Source: Pseudomonadota bacterium
GTDB lineage: Bacteria; Pseudomonadota; Gammaproteobacteria; Steroidobacterales; Steroidobacteraceae
NCBI GenBank assembly: GCA_021843755.1
Contig: JAKBWB010000030.1
Coordinates: forward strand, 62,001-126,000
Direction of reading: 5' to 3'
Length of the DNA: 64,000 bases
Shown: positions 32,857-41,478 of the stretch, piece after piece
How positions within the stretch are numbered: position 1 is the stretch's first letter
Layout of the letters: the number at the start of each line of letters is the position of its first letter
Notes under the pieces: generated by a model
Told to the model about the DNA's origin: nothing
The model's input: the letters and a program-made list of their open reading frames with translations, nothing else
Databases searched by the model: none
Program-made: the position numbers and the translations under genes

Positions 32857-34053
32857 ATGCAATCCGGCATGTCTCTTCGGCTCCGTGCCCCATTCGCCCG
32901 CTCGTGGGTCCTTACGCTCGCGCTCGCGCTGCTCGCCACCGTGCCCGCCAGAGGCCGGGCCGCGCCCCAGCTGGCCGCACGGCGGGCTGAGGCGCAGTTG
33001 CAGGCCGTCCAGGCTCAGATCGAACGCATCGTCCGCCAAGTCGATCAGTCGCACATCGAGCAGAGCCGTCTTACCCGCCAGCTGCGGGCTACCGAGCAGT
33101 CTGCGGGGGCGGCCCGGGCGGCGCTTGCCGTAATCCGCCGCGAGCGGGCCATCGACGCCGCGCGGCGCGCACGGCTGGCGGCGCGCCGGCATGTGCGCCG
33201 AATACAGCTGAAGCGCACGCGTCAGGCCCTGGTGGCGCAGTTCCGTGCGGCCTACCTGATCGGAAGGCAAGGCGCGCTCAGGCTGCTGCTGAATCACGGT
33301 AATCCCGGACGCATGCAGCGGATGTTCGCCTATTACAGCTATTTTGGCCGCCAGCGGGCCGAGGCCATCCACGCCATCGAGGCCGACCTGCGGCAGATTG
33401 CTCGGCTGGACCGGCAGTTGAGCGCCGCCGATGCGCAGCTCGCCGGGCTCGAGCGCGAGCGGCAAAGACAGCTCAGCGCGCTCGAGCGCGCCAGCGCGCA
33501 GCGCCGGCAGCTGTTGGCGGACATCGCCGAGCGTACGCGCACGCGCGCGCAACGCCTGCTGCGCTTGCGCGCTCAGCGACGGGGCCTGGTGTCGCTGCTT
33601 GCGGCGTTACGGCGGGCCGAGGCTCGCATGCCCGCCGAGCGGCCGCACCAGCGCTTCGCCCGGCTGCAGGGACACCTGCCCTGGCCCGTTGCCGGACGAC
33701 TCATCGCACGCTTCGGTCAGCCGCGGGCCGGCAGCCTGCGCTGGGACGGGGATCTCATCGCCACGCAGCTCGACGCGCCGGTCCACGCCGTGGCCGCCGG
33801 GCGGGTGGTCTATGCCCATTGGCTGGCCGGCCTGGGCCTGCTGATCATCATCGACAACGGCGGTGGATATATGAGTCTCTATGGCCACAACGATCATCTC
33901 GACGCGCAGGTCGGGCAGCAGGTGACGGCCGGACAGGTCATCGCGGCGGCCGGCGACACCGGGGGGGCGAGCCGACCGGAGCTGTACTTCGGCATCCGTC
34001 ACGGCACCCGGCCGGTCGATCCGCGACTGTGGCTGGAGCACCATGATCGCTAA
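32857..34053 (+). CDS. envC: Murein hydrolase activator EnvC (degenerate LytM domain)
   Basis: EnvC sits in the periplasm at the septum and activates the amidases AmiA/AmiB. From ATG 32857 the protein has 398 residues: signal peptide (SWVLTLALALLATVPARGRA), a long coiled coil (about 35-250) and a C-terminal LytM/M23 domain (about 280-395). The zinc ligands of active M23 enzymes are replaced (SLRWDGDLI instead of HxGxD; LYFGIRHG instead of LHFEIR), as expected for the regulatory EnvC class. A second ATG at 32869 is possible. Divergent from the rhodanese gene, sharing a 73-base purine-rich gap. Confidence 0.88.
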   Translation: MQSGMSLRLRAPFARSWVLTLALALLATVPARGRAAPQLAARRAEAQLQAVQAQIERIVRQVDQSHIEQSRLTRQLRATEQSAGAARAALAVIRRERAIDAARRARLAARRHVRRIQLKRTRQALVAQFRAAYLIGRQGALRLLLNHGNPGRMQRMFAYYSYFGRQRAEAIHAIEADLRQIARLDRQLSAADAQLAGLERERQRQLSALERASAQRRQLLADIAERTRTRAQRLLRLRAQRRGLVSLLAALRRAEARMPAERPHQRFARLQGHLPWPVAGRLIARFGQPRAGSLRWDGDLIATQLDAPVHAVAAGRVVYAHWLAGLGLLIIIDNGGGYMSLYGHNDHLDAQVGQQVTAGQVIAAAGDTGGASRPELYFGIRHGTRPVDPRLWLEHHDR

Positions 34054-34062
34054 ACTCGCACC

Positions 34063-34710
34063 ATGATCGCCTGGCTCATCGACCTCGTTCTGCACCTGAA
34101 CCGGCACTTGGCGGCGCTGCTGGCCGCGGTCGGCATTTGGACCTATCCGATCCTGTTCAGCATCATCTTCGCGCAGACCGGGATCGTGGTGGCGGTGTTT
34201 CTGCCCGGAGACTCGCTGCTGTTCGGCGTTGGAACACTTGCCGCCGTGGACACGACGGGCAGGCTGAGCGCGCCGCTTGCCTCGCTGGTGTTGGGTCTGG
34301 CGGCCGTGCTCGGCTACGCCGTCAACTACGGTGTCGGGAGGCGGATCGGGCCGCCCGCCTTCAGCGGCCGCTACCGACTGCTGAAGGTCGAGTACCTGCG
34401 CCGGACCGAGGCGTTCTTCCAGCGTCATGGCGGCAAGGCCGTCGTCGTCTCGTGCTTCATCCCCGTCATCCGTACCTGCATGCCCTTCGTCGCCGGTGTC
34501 GGGCGCATGCCCTACGCGCGCTTTCAGCTCTACAGCGTCCTCGGCGGATTCGCGTGGGTGCTGCTGCTGCTCTGGGGCGGGTATTTTTTCGGCAATGTGC
34601 CGCTCGTCCGGCACAATTTCGGTCTCGTCACGATCCTCATCATCGTGGTCTCGCTGATCCCGGTGGCGCTGCCGTTGCTGAAGCGGCGGCGGGCGCCGGC
34701 CGGGCCGTAG
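34063..34710 (+). CDS. DedA-family membrane protein
   Basis: The 215 residues show the DedA/SNARE-associated pattern: FAQTGIVVAVFLPGDSLLFGVGTLAA, then GRRIGPPAF, EAFFQRHGGKAVVVSCFIPVIRT and MPYARFQLYSVLGGFAWVLLLLWGGYFFG. Members are undecaprenyl-phosphate or phospholipid transporters and flippases needed for envelope homeostasis. Conserved Glu/Asp and Arg residues in the re-entrant loops are in place (PGD; SCFIPVIRT). It follows envC by nine bases, likely in one operon on the envelope theme. Confidence 0.9.
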   Translation: MIAWLIDLVLHLNRHLAALLAAVGIWTYPILFSIIFAQTGIVVAVFLPGDSLLFGVGTLAAVDTTGRLSAPLASLVLGLAAVLGYAVNYGVGRRIGPPAFSGRYRLLKVEYLRRTEAFFQRHGGKAVVVSCFIPVIRTCMPFVAGVGRMPYARFQLYSVLGGFAWVLLLLWGGYFFGNVPLVRHNFGLVTILIIVVSLIPVALPLLKRRRAPAGP

Positions 34711-34756
34711 GTCGACTCGGGACGGTCTTTGCGCAGCTTCGCGCGGCGTTGCGGTG

Positions 34757-34933
34757 ATGAAGCGTACCCGGATCAAACTCCAGCCCACCCCGGCGCAGCG
34801 CAAGCGTGACGCGCTGGTCCGCGCCGGGATCGCGCCGAGCCGATTCGGCCGGCGCAAGCCGGCCCAGCCGCACCGCGACCGCAAGCGCGAGGCCGCGCGG
34901 GGCGAGCGCAAGCACGGCAAGGATTGGGAATAG
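34757..34933 (+). CDS. Small very basic protein of 58 residues
   Basis: ATG 34757 opens a 58-codon frame ending at TAG 34931-34933. The product begins MKRTRIKLQPTPAQRKRDAL and ends GERKHGKDWE. About a third of residues are Lys or Arg, and codon third positions are strongly GC-rich, as in genuine genes nearby. No transmembrane segment or signal peptide. The composition suggests nucleic-acid or ribosome binding, and the C-terminal KHGKDWE is reminiscent of small ribosome-associated proteins, but I do not recognise a family. It starts 46 bases after the DedA gene and may be co-transcribed. Confidence 0.5.
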   Translation: MKRTRIKLQPTPAQRKRDALVRAGIAPSRFGRRKPAQPHRDRKREAARGERKHGKDWE

Positions 34934-35068
34934 CAAGGCGAGAGCCTGTTTCCCTCGCGCAATGATGCACCGGGGGGCTCGAGCGGCCGCGATAGCGCGG
35001 TGCATGCGTAGAGCACAGGAGTTCGACGGACCGCGGCCGGCGTATCATGCCCGCGTCGGAGAGGTGAG

Positions 35069-36667
35069 ATGGTCGCAACATACGATTACATCATCGTCGG
35101 CGCCGGCTCGGCGGGTTGTGTGCTCGCCAACAGGCTGAGCGCCGATCCGACGGTGCGCGTGCTGCTGCTCGAGGCCGGCGGCCGGGACGATTCGTTCCTG
35201 ATCCGCATGCCCGCGGGCATCGGCCGTCTGGCTACTGCGGATGTGAATTGGCTCTACGAAACGCAGCCGCAGGCGCACCTGGGCGGCCGGCGCCTGTTCT
35301 GGCCGCGGGGCAAGACGCTCGGCGGTTCGAGTTCGATCAACGCGATGGTGTACATCCGTGGGCAGCCGCGCGATTACGACCACTGGCGGGATCTCGGCAA
35401 CGCCGGCTGGGGCTTCTCGGACGTCCTGCCCTACTTCCGCCGCAGCGAGAACAACGAGGCGATCCATGACGACCTGCACGGCTGTGGTGGGCCTCTGACC
35501 GTCTGCGAGCGCCGCTACACCAACCCGCTGAGCCACGTGTTCGTCGAGGCTGCCGTGGCCGCCGGAATTGCCCGCAATCCCGATTTCAACGGCCGCCAGC
35601 AGATCGGCGCGGGACTGTACCAGGTGACGCAGAAGGCCGGCAGGCGCTGCAGCGCGGCGAACGCCTATCTGCATCCCGTCGCCCGCCGACCCAACCTGAC
35701 AGTCATGACGGGTGCGCTCGCTCTGCGCATTCTGCTGCGCGGATTGCGCGCGGTCGGCGTCGGCTACGCGATCGCCGGCCGGCCGGCCGAGGCGCACGCG
35801 CAGCGCGAGGTGCTGCTCGCCGGCGGTGCGATCAATTCACCGCAACTGCTGCTCCTGTCGGGCATCGGGCCGGCGGATGAAATCCGGGCGCACGGCATCC
35901 AGGTCCACCACGACTTGCCGGGTGTCGGCCGCAACCTGCAGGATCACCTGGACGTGCACGTCATATACGCCTGCAGGCAACCCGTGACGCTCGATCGCTC
36001 GGCGTACGGGTTCGGCGCGGCGCGCACCGCCATGCGCTATGTCTTGCTGAGGAACGGGCCGGGCGCGAGCAACATTGCGGAGGCCGGAGCGTTCTTGCGC
36101 TGTGACGCCGAGGCGACCACCCCCGACGTGCAGTTGCATTTCATCCCGGCCTACGTCCTCGATCATGGCCGGTGCCGAATGCCCGGTGCCGGCATGACCG
36201 TGCACGTGTGCTTCCTGCGCCCCGCAAGCCGCGGGACGATCCGTCTCGCCGGCGCCGATCCGGCCGCCGCGCCGCGTATCGATCCGGACTACCTCTGCGA
36301 GCCCGCGGATCTCGCGCCGCTCATCGCGGGCATCCGGCGGGCCCGCGACATCTATGCACAAGCGCCATTTCGTCCCTATCTGGGCGCGGAGGTGTTTCCC
36401 GGCGCCAGCTGCCGTGACCGGGAGGCGCTGACGGACTACGTGCGCGCAGCCGCGCAGACCGAGTACCACCCGGTGGGGACGTGCAGGATGGGCACCGATG
36501 CGCTGGCGGTGGTGGATCCGCAGCTGAGGGTCCGGGGCATCGAAGGGCTGCGAGTCGTGGATGCCTCGATCATGCCGACTGTGGTCAGCGGCAACACGAA
36601 TGCGCCGACGATCATGATCGCGGAGAAGGCCGCGGACCTCATCCGCGGTCGAACCAGCTCCGTTTGA
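35069..36667 (+). CDS. GMC-family FAD-dependent oxidoreductase
   Basis: The 532-residue flavoprotein belongs to the choline dehydrogenase/alcohol dehydrogenase group. FAD binding is shown by YIIVGAGSAGCVLANRLS (about 7-24) and LLLEAGG. GMC signature 1 is RGKTLGGSSSINAMVYIRGQ and signature 2 is GAINSPQLLLLSGIGP. The active-site His467 lies in TEYHPVGTCRMG, and SGNTNAPTIMIAEKAADLI holds the second active-site position (Asn). No signal peptide. Substrate is unknown. The 3' end overlaps the convergent lipoprotein gene by 29 bases. Confidence 0.92.
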   Translation: MVATYDYIIVGAGSAGCVLANRLSADPTVRVLLLEAGGRDDSFLIRMPAGIGRLATADVNWLYETQPQAHLGGRRLFWPRGKTLGGSSSINAMVYIRGQPRDYDHWRDLGNAGWGFSDVLPYFRRSENNEAIHDDLHGCGGPLTVCERRYTNPLSHVFVEAAVAAGIARNPDFNGRQQIGAGLYQVTQKAGRRCSAANAYLHPVARRPNLTVMTGALALRILLRGLRAVGVGYAIAGRPAEAHAQREVLLAGGAINSPQLLLLSGIGPADEIRAHGIQVHHDLPGVGRNLQDHLDVHVIYACRQPVTLDRSAYGFGAARTAMRYVLLRNGPGASNIAEAGAFLRCDAEATTPDVQLHFIPAYVLDHGRCRMPGAGMTVHVCFLRPASRGTIRLAGADPAAAPRIDPDYLCEPADLAPLIAGIRRARDIYAQAPFRPYLGAEVFPGASCRDREALTDYVRAAAQTEYHPVGTCRMGTDALAVVDPQLRVRGIEGLRVVDASIMPTVVSGNTNAPTIMIAEKAADLIRGRTSSV

Positions 36668-38450
36668 ACACCGGCACGCGGCGTGAGCGTGCAACGGCGG
36701 TCCGCTCGCCGCGGTGTCTCGAGTGCAACCGCCGCCCCTGCCGGGCCGCCGCGGCGCGCCTTTGCGCGCGGCTGAGCCAACCGCCGGTGAAGCCGGCGCG
36801 CAGCAGGCCCGTGCGGATGTAGGGATTGCGGCGCATGATCCGCCAGATCAGGTGGCTGCGCTCGTTCTCGATCATCGCGATGATCGGTCCCTGGTCGATG
36901 CCGAGGAAGGCGTTGTCGACCCAGCCGCGGCCGGGCACGACGTGGCCGGTGCGAGCCAGTTTGGCATCCGTGAAGCTCGGGTTGAAGGAATCGAGGAAGC
37001 CGTAACGGGTGTAGATCATGTCACCATATCTGCGCAGCAGCGCCTGTGTCGCCTCGGTCACGTACCGCGGGGCGAACAGCAGGGAGCCGATCACCGCGGT
37101 CGGTGCGATCGTGCCGTCGTCGATACTGTGCTTGGTGATGCCGCGGGCGGCATAGCCATAGAACTGGCGCATTCGGCCGCGATAGGGGGCACGGACGTAC
37201 CCCGGTCCATCACAGGCCGTGAACCCCCAGATGTTGCGGCCGTAGCCGGCCCAGCCCTTCGGGTCGATGATGGCGTATCTGCGCTGCACGAGCGTCGCGA
37301 TCGTGGCGTTCAAAAAATACGTTTCTCCCTCCGAGCGCATGAATGAATCGGCGATCCCCCGCAGATCGACCCAGACCGCCGTGTACTGATAGCCGAACTG
37401 CGGACCGAAGGACAGCAGGGTCAGGCCGCCGAGGCTGCGCAGATGGTGCTTGTCCGTGGCGCTCCACGCCTTCCAGGCACTCTTGCGCAACGGGTGCGTG
37501 GGCGAGCCCAGGCCCAGGATGTAGAGGATCGACGCCTCGTTGTAGCCGTGCCACCGCCACTTGGAAAAGCCGCGGCCCGGGTACCAGGCCATGCTGACCA
37601 GTCCGCTGGCGCCAGGCGCGGCCCAGCGCCAATTGACCCGCCGGTACAGCCGGTTGGCCAGCCGCCGGATCCGCCGCTCCGTCGGAGAGTCGCGATCGAA
37701 GTACTCCCCTGCAGTCAGCACACCGGCCATGAGCAGGGTGGTATCCATGGTGGAGAGCTCGCTGTTACGATACCTCAGGCCCGTGCGCATGTTGAGGAAG
37801 TGGTAGAAGAAGCCATGGTAGCCGGCGTCTCGCCGGTGCCCGGATCCCTGCGGAAGACTCCACAGGAACGAGAGAACCTTCAGCACCCGCGCGGCGGCGG
37901 CTCGCCGGGTGACGTATCCGCGGTAGGCGCCAATCACGTCGGCGGTCAATGCGAAACCGACGGCCGAGATACTCGAGGGGCCGTGGGACGGCCAGCGATC
38001 CGGGGACAGCCCGGTGAGCGGATTGGCCGTGTCCCAGAAATAGTCGAACGTCCGCCGCTCGATGTCGCGAAACATGCGGCGCGGGTGGCGCGCCAGAGCG
38101 CGCACGCAGCCCCGGGAAAGCGGCGCAATCGGGTTCGACGGCGGCACCAGCGACAATGCCGGCGGGCAGGCGCTCCCGGCAGAGGTGTCGCGCAGAGCGG
38201 GGCGCCCCGGCTTCGTCGCCAGTACCGCCGGCTGTGTCGTGCGGATGGCCGACTGTGTCGCCCGCTCGGCCAACCGCCCCGCCTGGGCGCCCAGTTGGCT
38301 TACCTGGGCGGCCAGCAGCTTCGCCCGGGCGGCCGCCTGATTCGAGGACGGGTGCGCGCAGGCCGACAGGGCCAGGGCCGCAAGCGCGCCCAGTACGCCG
38401 ATCCGGCGGGTTGCCCCAAAGGCATGCACTGCACGTTCGCGCAGTCCCAT
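36639..38450 (-). CDS. GH144/glucoamylase-like (PF10091) lipoprotein
   Basis: From ATG 38450 the protein has 603 residues. The first 31 form a lipoprotein signal with lipobox LSAC, so it is probably anchored in the outer membrane. An Ala/Gln-rich helical stretch follows, then an (alpha/alpha)6 domain: RTFDYFWDTANPLTGLSPDRWP, MDTTLLMAGVLTAGEYF, WYPGRGFSKWRWHGYNEASILYILGLGSP, and GFLDSFNPSF near the end. This is the glycoamylase-like family that includes GH144 endo-beta-1,2-glucanases. Beta-1,2-glucan is a plausible but unproven substrate. An in-frame GTG at 38507 is another possible start (see findings). Confidence 0.8.
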   Translation of the reverse strand: MGLRERAVHAFGATRRIGVLGALAALALSACAHPSSNQAAARAKLLAAQVSQLGAQAGRLAERATQSAIRTTQPAVLATKPGRPALRDTSAGSACPPALSLVPPSNPIAPLSRGCVRALARHPRRMFRDIERRTFDYFWDTANPLTGLSPDRWPSHGPSSISAVGFALTADVIGAYRGYVTRRAAAARVLKVLSFLWSLPQGSGHRRDAGYHGFFYHFLNMRTGLRYRNSELSTMDTTLLMAGVLTAGEYFDRDSPTERRIRRLANRLYRRVNWRWAAPGASGLVSMAWYPGRGFSKWRWHGYNEASILYILGLGSPTHPLRKSAWKAWSATDKHHLRSLGGLTLLSFGPQFGYQYTAVWVDLRGIADSFMRSEGETYFLNATIATLVQRRYAIIDPKGWAGYGRNIWGFTACDGPGYVRAPYRGRMRQFYGYAARGITKHSIDDGTIAPTAVIGSLLFAPRYVTEATQALLRRYGDMIYTRYGFLDSFNPSFTDAKLARTGHVVPGRGWVDNAFLGIDQGPIIAMIENERSHLIWRIMRRNPYIRTGLLRAGFTGGWLSRAQRRAAAARQGRRLHSRHRGERTAVARSRRVPVFKRSWFDRG

Positions 38451-38507
38451 GTCGCTACGTGCCGACGCCCGGGGGTTTGCCGGTACTTGTGCCGAATCGA
38501 TCGTCAC

Positions 38508-38961
38508 ACGAGTGCGGCTGGAAGCCCGAACCAGAGGGAAAGTCTCGGGTAAGCGGCGCGCGCGAGGTCAGTCGTCATCTCATGCGCAATGCGCTTGATC
38601 AGGCTGCTCGGTCCCATGGCCTCGAGTATAGTTCATCAGATTCGCATTCTTTAAGAGTGCGCCGAGCCCACACCGTTCCGTGCAGCCACGCCAATCCCCG
38701 CACCAACGGTGCGGCGGCGTGTACCCCCCAAGAGCGCGAACGCCCGGCCGTTCGAGCGATAATTGCCGCCTGCGTCAAGCGCCAGCGCGGTCGCAAGCGC
38801 TCACCCCGCGGCGCACGGACTACTGCGTTTGCGAGCATCCGAATCACGCCAAGGATCCACCCGCGCCGCGCTGTCAGCCCGTCCAAGCGCGGGTCGCCGC
38901 CGGCGGATTCGAAGACCCGCGCGACGGCACGCTGCTCCTGCTGCCGGTAATATTCGCCTGC
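38508..38961. other. Gap between the divergent lipoprotein and HemD-like genes
   Basis: No conserved gene is visible in these 454 bases. On the minus strand TATACT (38630-38625) resembles a -10 element, and a 37-codon frame from ATG 38617 ends with a TGA that overlaps GTG 38507; this may be a leader peptide. On the plus strand the open frame leading to 38962 has no start signal or family match. Confidence 0.45.
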
Positions 38962-39771
38962 ATGACCAACCAGCCCCTCAGCGGCCGTACCATCGCGGTG
39001 CCCGAGAGCCGCGAGCTCGAGGTGTTCGCCGGGCTGCTCGAGCGGCGCGGCGCGCGGGTGATCCGCTGTCCGCTGGTGGCGATTCGCGATGCGCCCGATC
39101 CCGCGCCGGTACTGGCGTGGTGCCGCCGCCTCGCGGCCGGCGAGTTCGACGACCTGATTCTGCTCACCGGGGAGGGGTTGCGGCGCATGCTCTCGTGTAT
39201 CGTGCAACACGAGCCGGCGCTGAGTGTCCCATTTCGCGCCGCGCTCAGCGAGGTGCGCGCCATCACCCGCGGTCCGAAGCCCGCCCGGGCTTTGCGCGAA
39301 CTCGGGATGAAATCGGACATCGCCGCCGAGATCCCGACGACGGAAGGGATCATCACGGTCTTGCGCGCGCTCGATCTGCGCGGGCGGCGCGTGGCCGTGC
39401 AACTTTACGGCACGGAGCCCAATCGTCCGTTGATCGACTTCCTGCGCGGCGCGGGCGCGGAGGTCGCGACAGTGGCCCCGTACGTGTATGCGGATGCCGC
39501 CGACGATCAGGCCGTCCGGACACTGTTGGCGCAGCTGCGCGCCGGTGGCATCGATGCCGTCGCTTTCACCAGTTCCGCACAGGTCGAGCGATTGATCGCC
39601 GTAGCCTCGCAAGAGGCGGCTCAGGCGGCGTTGCGGCGCACCCTGGTCGCGGCAGTGGGCCCGCGGGTCGCCGCGACTCTGCGCCGGCACGGGGTCGAGC
39701 CGTCTCTGGTGCCCGCGGGGACATTCTTTCTCAAGCCGCTGACTCGGGCGCTGGAGCGTGCGCTGGCATGA
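38962..39771 (+). CDS. Uroporphyrinogen-III synthase (HemD)-family protein
   Basis: The 269-residue protein has the two-lobed HemD fold: lobe 1 starts LSGRTIAVPESRELEVFAGLLERRGARVIRCPLVAIRD. The hinge lies near ITRGPKPARALRELGM, and lobe 2 shows GRRVAVQLYGTEPNRPLIDFLRGAGAEVATVAPYVYA and IDAVAFTSSAQVERLIAVA. HemD cyclises hydroxymethylbilane to uroporphyrinogen III. It stands alone, not with hemC, and the TEGIITVLRALDL and VAFTSSAQ patterns occur in a standalone subgroup of this family, so it may be a second copy with a different role. Confidence 0.8.
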   Translation: MTNQPLSGRTIAVPESRELEVFAGLLERRGARVIRCPLVAIRDAPDPAPVLAWCRRLAAGEFDDLILLTGEGLRRMLSCIVQHEPALSVPFRAALSEVRAITRGPKPARALRELGMKSDIAAEIPTTEGIITVLRALDLRGRRVAVQLYGTEPNRPLIDFLRGAGAEVATVAPYVYADAADDQAVRTLLAQLRAGGIDAVAFTSSAQVERLIAVASQEAAQAALRRTLVAAVGPRVAATLRRHGVEPSLVPAGTFFLKPLTRALERALA

Positions 39772-39870
39772 GCCGCGACGCTGTTCAGGTTCCGCCGCGG
39801 CGCGCAGCGAGCGGCGGGTGATGCAGCTGTCCCGTTTTGGCCTTGGCGTGCGGGCTGCTTGCCGGGCGGA

Positions 39871-40641
39871 TCAGGGTGCTGTCCCGGATTCTTCCTCGGC
39901 CGGCTCGCTCTTGGGCCGCACCAGGATGCGCGCCATGAGCACGCCGGCCTCGAACAGCAAGTACATCGGCAGCGCCATGATCGATTGCGAGATGGCATCG
40001 GGCGGGGTGACGAAGGCCGCCACGATGAACACCCCAAGCAGCACATATCCGCGCATCGCGCGCAGCCTTTCCACCGTCACCACGTTCATCGCCACCAGCA
40101 GCACCACCGCGACCGGCAGCTCGAACGCGACGCCGAATGCGAAGAACATCACCAACACGAAGTCGAGGTACTGGGTGATGTCGGTCATCATCGCCACGCC
40201 CTTGGGCGTCGTGGCGGCGAAAAAGTGGAAGATCGCCGGAAACACCGCGAAATACGCGAAGGTCATCCCGAGGTAGAACAGCACGACCGAGGAGATCAGC
40301 AGCGGCAGCGCAAAGCGTTTTTCGTGCCGGTACAGTCCGGGCGCGATGAACGCCCAGACCTGATAGAGCACATAGGGCATGGCCGCGAACAGCGCAACGA
40401 AAAAGGCGAGCTTGAAGGGCGTGGTGAAGGGTGCCGCCACGCCGGTGGCGATCAGTCCGCCGCCTTTCGGCAGCATCTTCAGCAGCGGCTGCGCGACCAG
40501 CGTGAAGAGCCGATTGGCGTAGATCGCACAGGGTATGAACAGCAATCCGATCGCCATGAGTGCGCGGATCAGCCGCTCGCGCAGCTCGAGCAGATGCGAA
40601 ATCAGCGAGCCTTCGGCCAGTGTTTCAGACTCGGGGCTCAT
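39871..40641 (-). CDS. tatC: Sec-independent translocase subunit TatC
   Basis: TatC is the polytopic receptor that recognises twin-arginine signal peptides. From ATG 40641 it has 256 residues. Six transmembrane segments and the N-terminal SLISHLLELRERLIRALMAIG are clear, followed by VAQPLLKMLPKGGGLIATGVAAPFTTPFKLAFF and PDAISQSIMALPMYLLFEAGVL. It overlaps tatB by 17 bases in the tatA-tatB-tatC operon. Confidence 0.96.
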   Translation of the reverse strand: MSPESETLAEGSLISHLLELRERLIRALMAIGLLFIPCAIYANRLFTLVAQPLLKMLPKGGGLIATGVAAPFTTPFKLAFFVALFAAMPYVLYQVWAFIAPGLYRHEKRFALPLLISSVVLFYLGMTFAYFAVFPAIFHFFAATTPKGVAMMTDITQYLDFVLVMFFAFGVAFELPVAVVLLVAMNVVTVERLRAMRGYVLLGVFIVAAFVTPPDAISQSIMALPMYLLFEAGVLMARILVRPKSEPAEEESGTAP

Positions 40642-41008
40642 GCGGCTGCACGGCGGCGGGACTCTCGGGCGGCTCGGCGGACTCGGCCACCCAATCCGGT
40701 GCATCGCTCGGGCGCCCGGCGCTCGGCGGCTCGTCCGCCGCCGGCTCGAACCGTTCGGGCATATCGGCGCAATCCGTTCCGGTCGGCGCTGATCCGGCCG
40801 AGGCGGGCGGCGCGGGCGGGGTGCTCCGATGCCGGCCCTCGAGATCGATCTCCTCTTCCAGCTGCTCCTGGAACTGGCGCGCCATGGCGCGCGCCCGTCC
40901 GATCCAGCGGCCGACCCGGCGCACGACGGTGGGAAGTTTCTCCGGGCCCAGAACGATCAGGGCCAGGACGAAGATGATCAGGATTTCGGAAAAGCTGAAG
41001 TCGAACAT
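40625..41008 (-). CDS. tatB: Sec-independent translocase subunit TatB
   Basis: The 127 residues comprise an N-terminal membrane helix (MFDFSFSEILIIFVLALIVL), the GPEKLP hinge, an amphipathic helix (VVRRVGRWIGRARAMARQFQEQLEEE) and a Pro/Ala-rich disordered tail. It forms the substrate-receptor complex with TatC. The FGPEKLP-type motif with Glu at position 8 identifies it as TatB rather than TatA. Confidence 0.93.
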   Translation of the reverse strand: MFDFSFSEILIIFVLALIVLGPEKLPTVVRRVGRWIGRARAMARQFQEQLEEEIDLEGRHRSTPPAPPASAGSAPTGTDCADMPERFEPAADEPPSAGRPSDAPDWVAESAEPPESPAAVQPHEPRV

Positions 41009-41097
41009 GGCGCTTCAGGGCAGATGGCAGGCGGGGACCCATACGCCGCCCCGGGCAGCCGCCGCGGCTGCGTGACCCGGTCCTCCCGCCCTGACTC

Positions 41098-41352
41098 TCA
41101 GGCGTCGCGACCGGTCTTGGAGGCCTGGCTGCTCGTCTTCGTCTCGGAAAACTCTGCGTCGGTACCTTCAGAGCGAATCTGCCGGGACCCGGCTGCGGCG
41201 TCAGTCTCGTCCTTTTCGCCTTCATTCATCGCTTTCTTGAAGCCCCGCACAGCATGCCCCAGGTCATCGCCGATGCTGCGCAATTTCTTGCCACCGAAGA
41301 TGATGAGGACTACGACCAGGATGACCAGCAGGGTCTTGAAATCGAAATCCAT
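41098..41352 (-). CDS. tatA: Sec-independent translocase subunit TatA
   Basis: The 84-residue pore-forming subunit has a membrane helix (TLLVILVVVLIIF), the FGGKKLRSIGDDLGHAVRGFKKAM hinge-amphipathic helix, and a charged tail. TatA oligomerises around TatBC to move folded proteins. It is first in the operon, 89 bases before tatB. A bulged GC-rich stem (41417-41449) separates it from dtd. Confidence 0.95.
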   Translation of the reverse strand: MDFDFKTLLVILVVVLIIFGGKKLRSIGDDLGHAVRGFKKAMNEGEKDETDAAAGSRQIRSEGTDAEFSETKTSSQASKTGRDA

Positions 41353-41416
41353 AAGCTCTGGACTCCGTTTACTCGAACATGAAAGAACACCAGGTGCCGA
41401 TGATAGGCCAATTGGG

Positions 41417-41449
41417 CCCGGCGGGCCGAGAAAGTTTGGCCTCGCCGGG
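41417..41449. terminator. GC-rich stem between dtd and tatA
   Basis: CCCGGCGGGCC (41417-41427) pairs with GGCCTCGCCGGG (41438-41449) with one bulged base and a ten-base loop. There is no T tract on either strand. It may mark the end of dtd transcription or be a partial attenuator of read-through into tatA. Confidence 0.35.
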
Positions 41450-41478
41450 TGAGGGAAAACCCGGATGTTTCCACCGGC

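Noticed and set aside
36639-36667. Frameshift or truncation at the GMC oxidoreductase/lipoprotein junction
   Set aside because: The 29-base convergent overlap leaves both proteins complete through their expected C-termini, so no break is needed.
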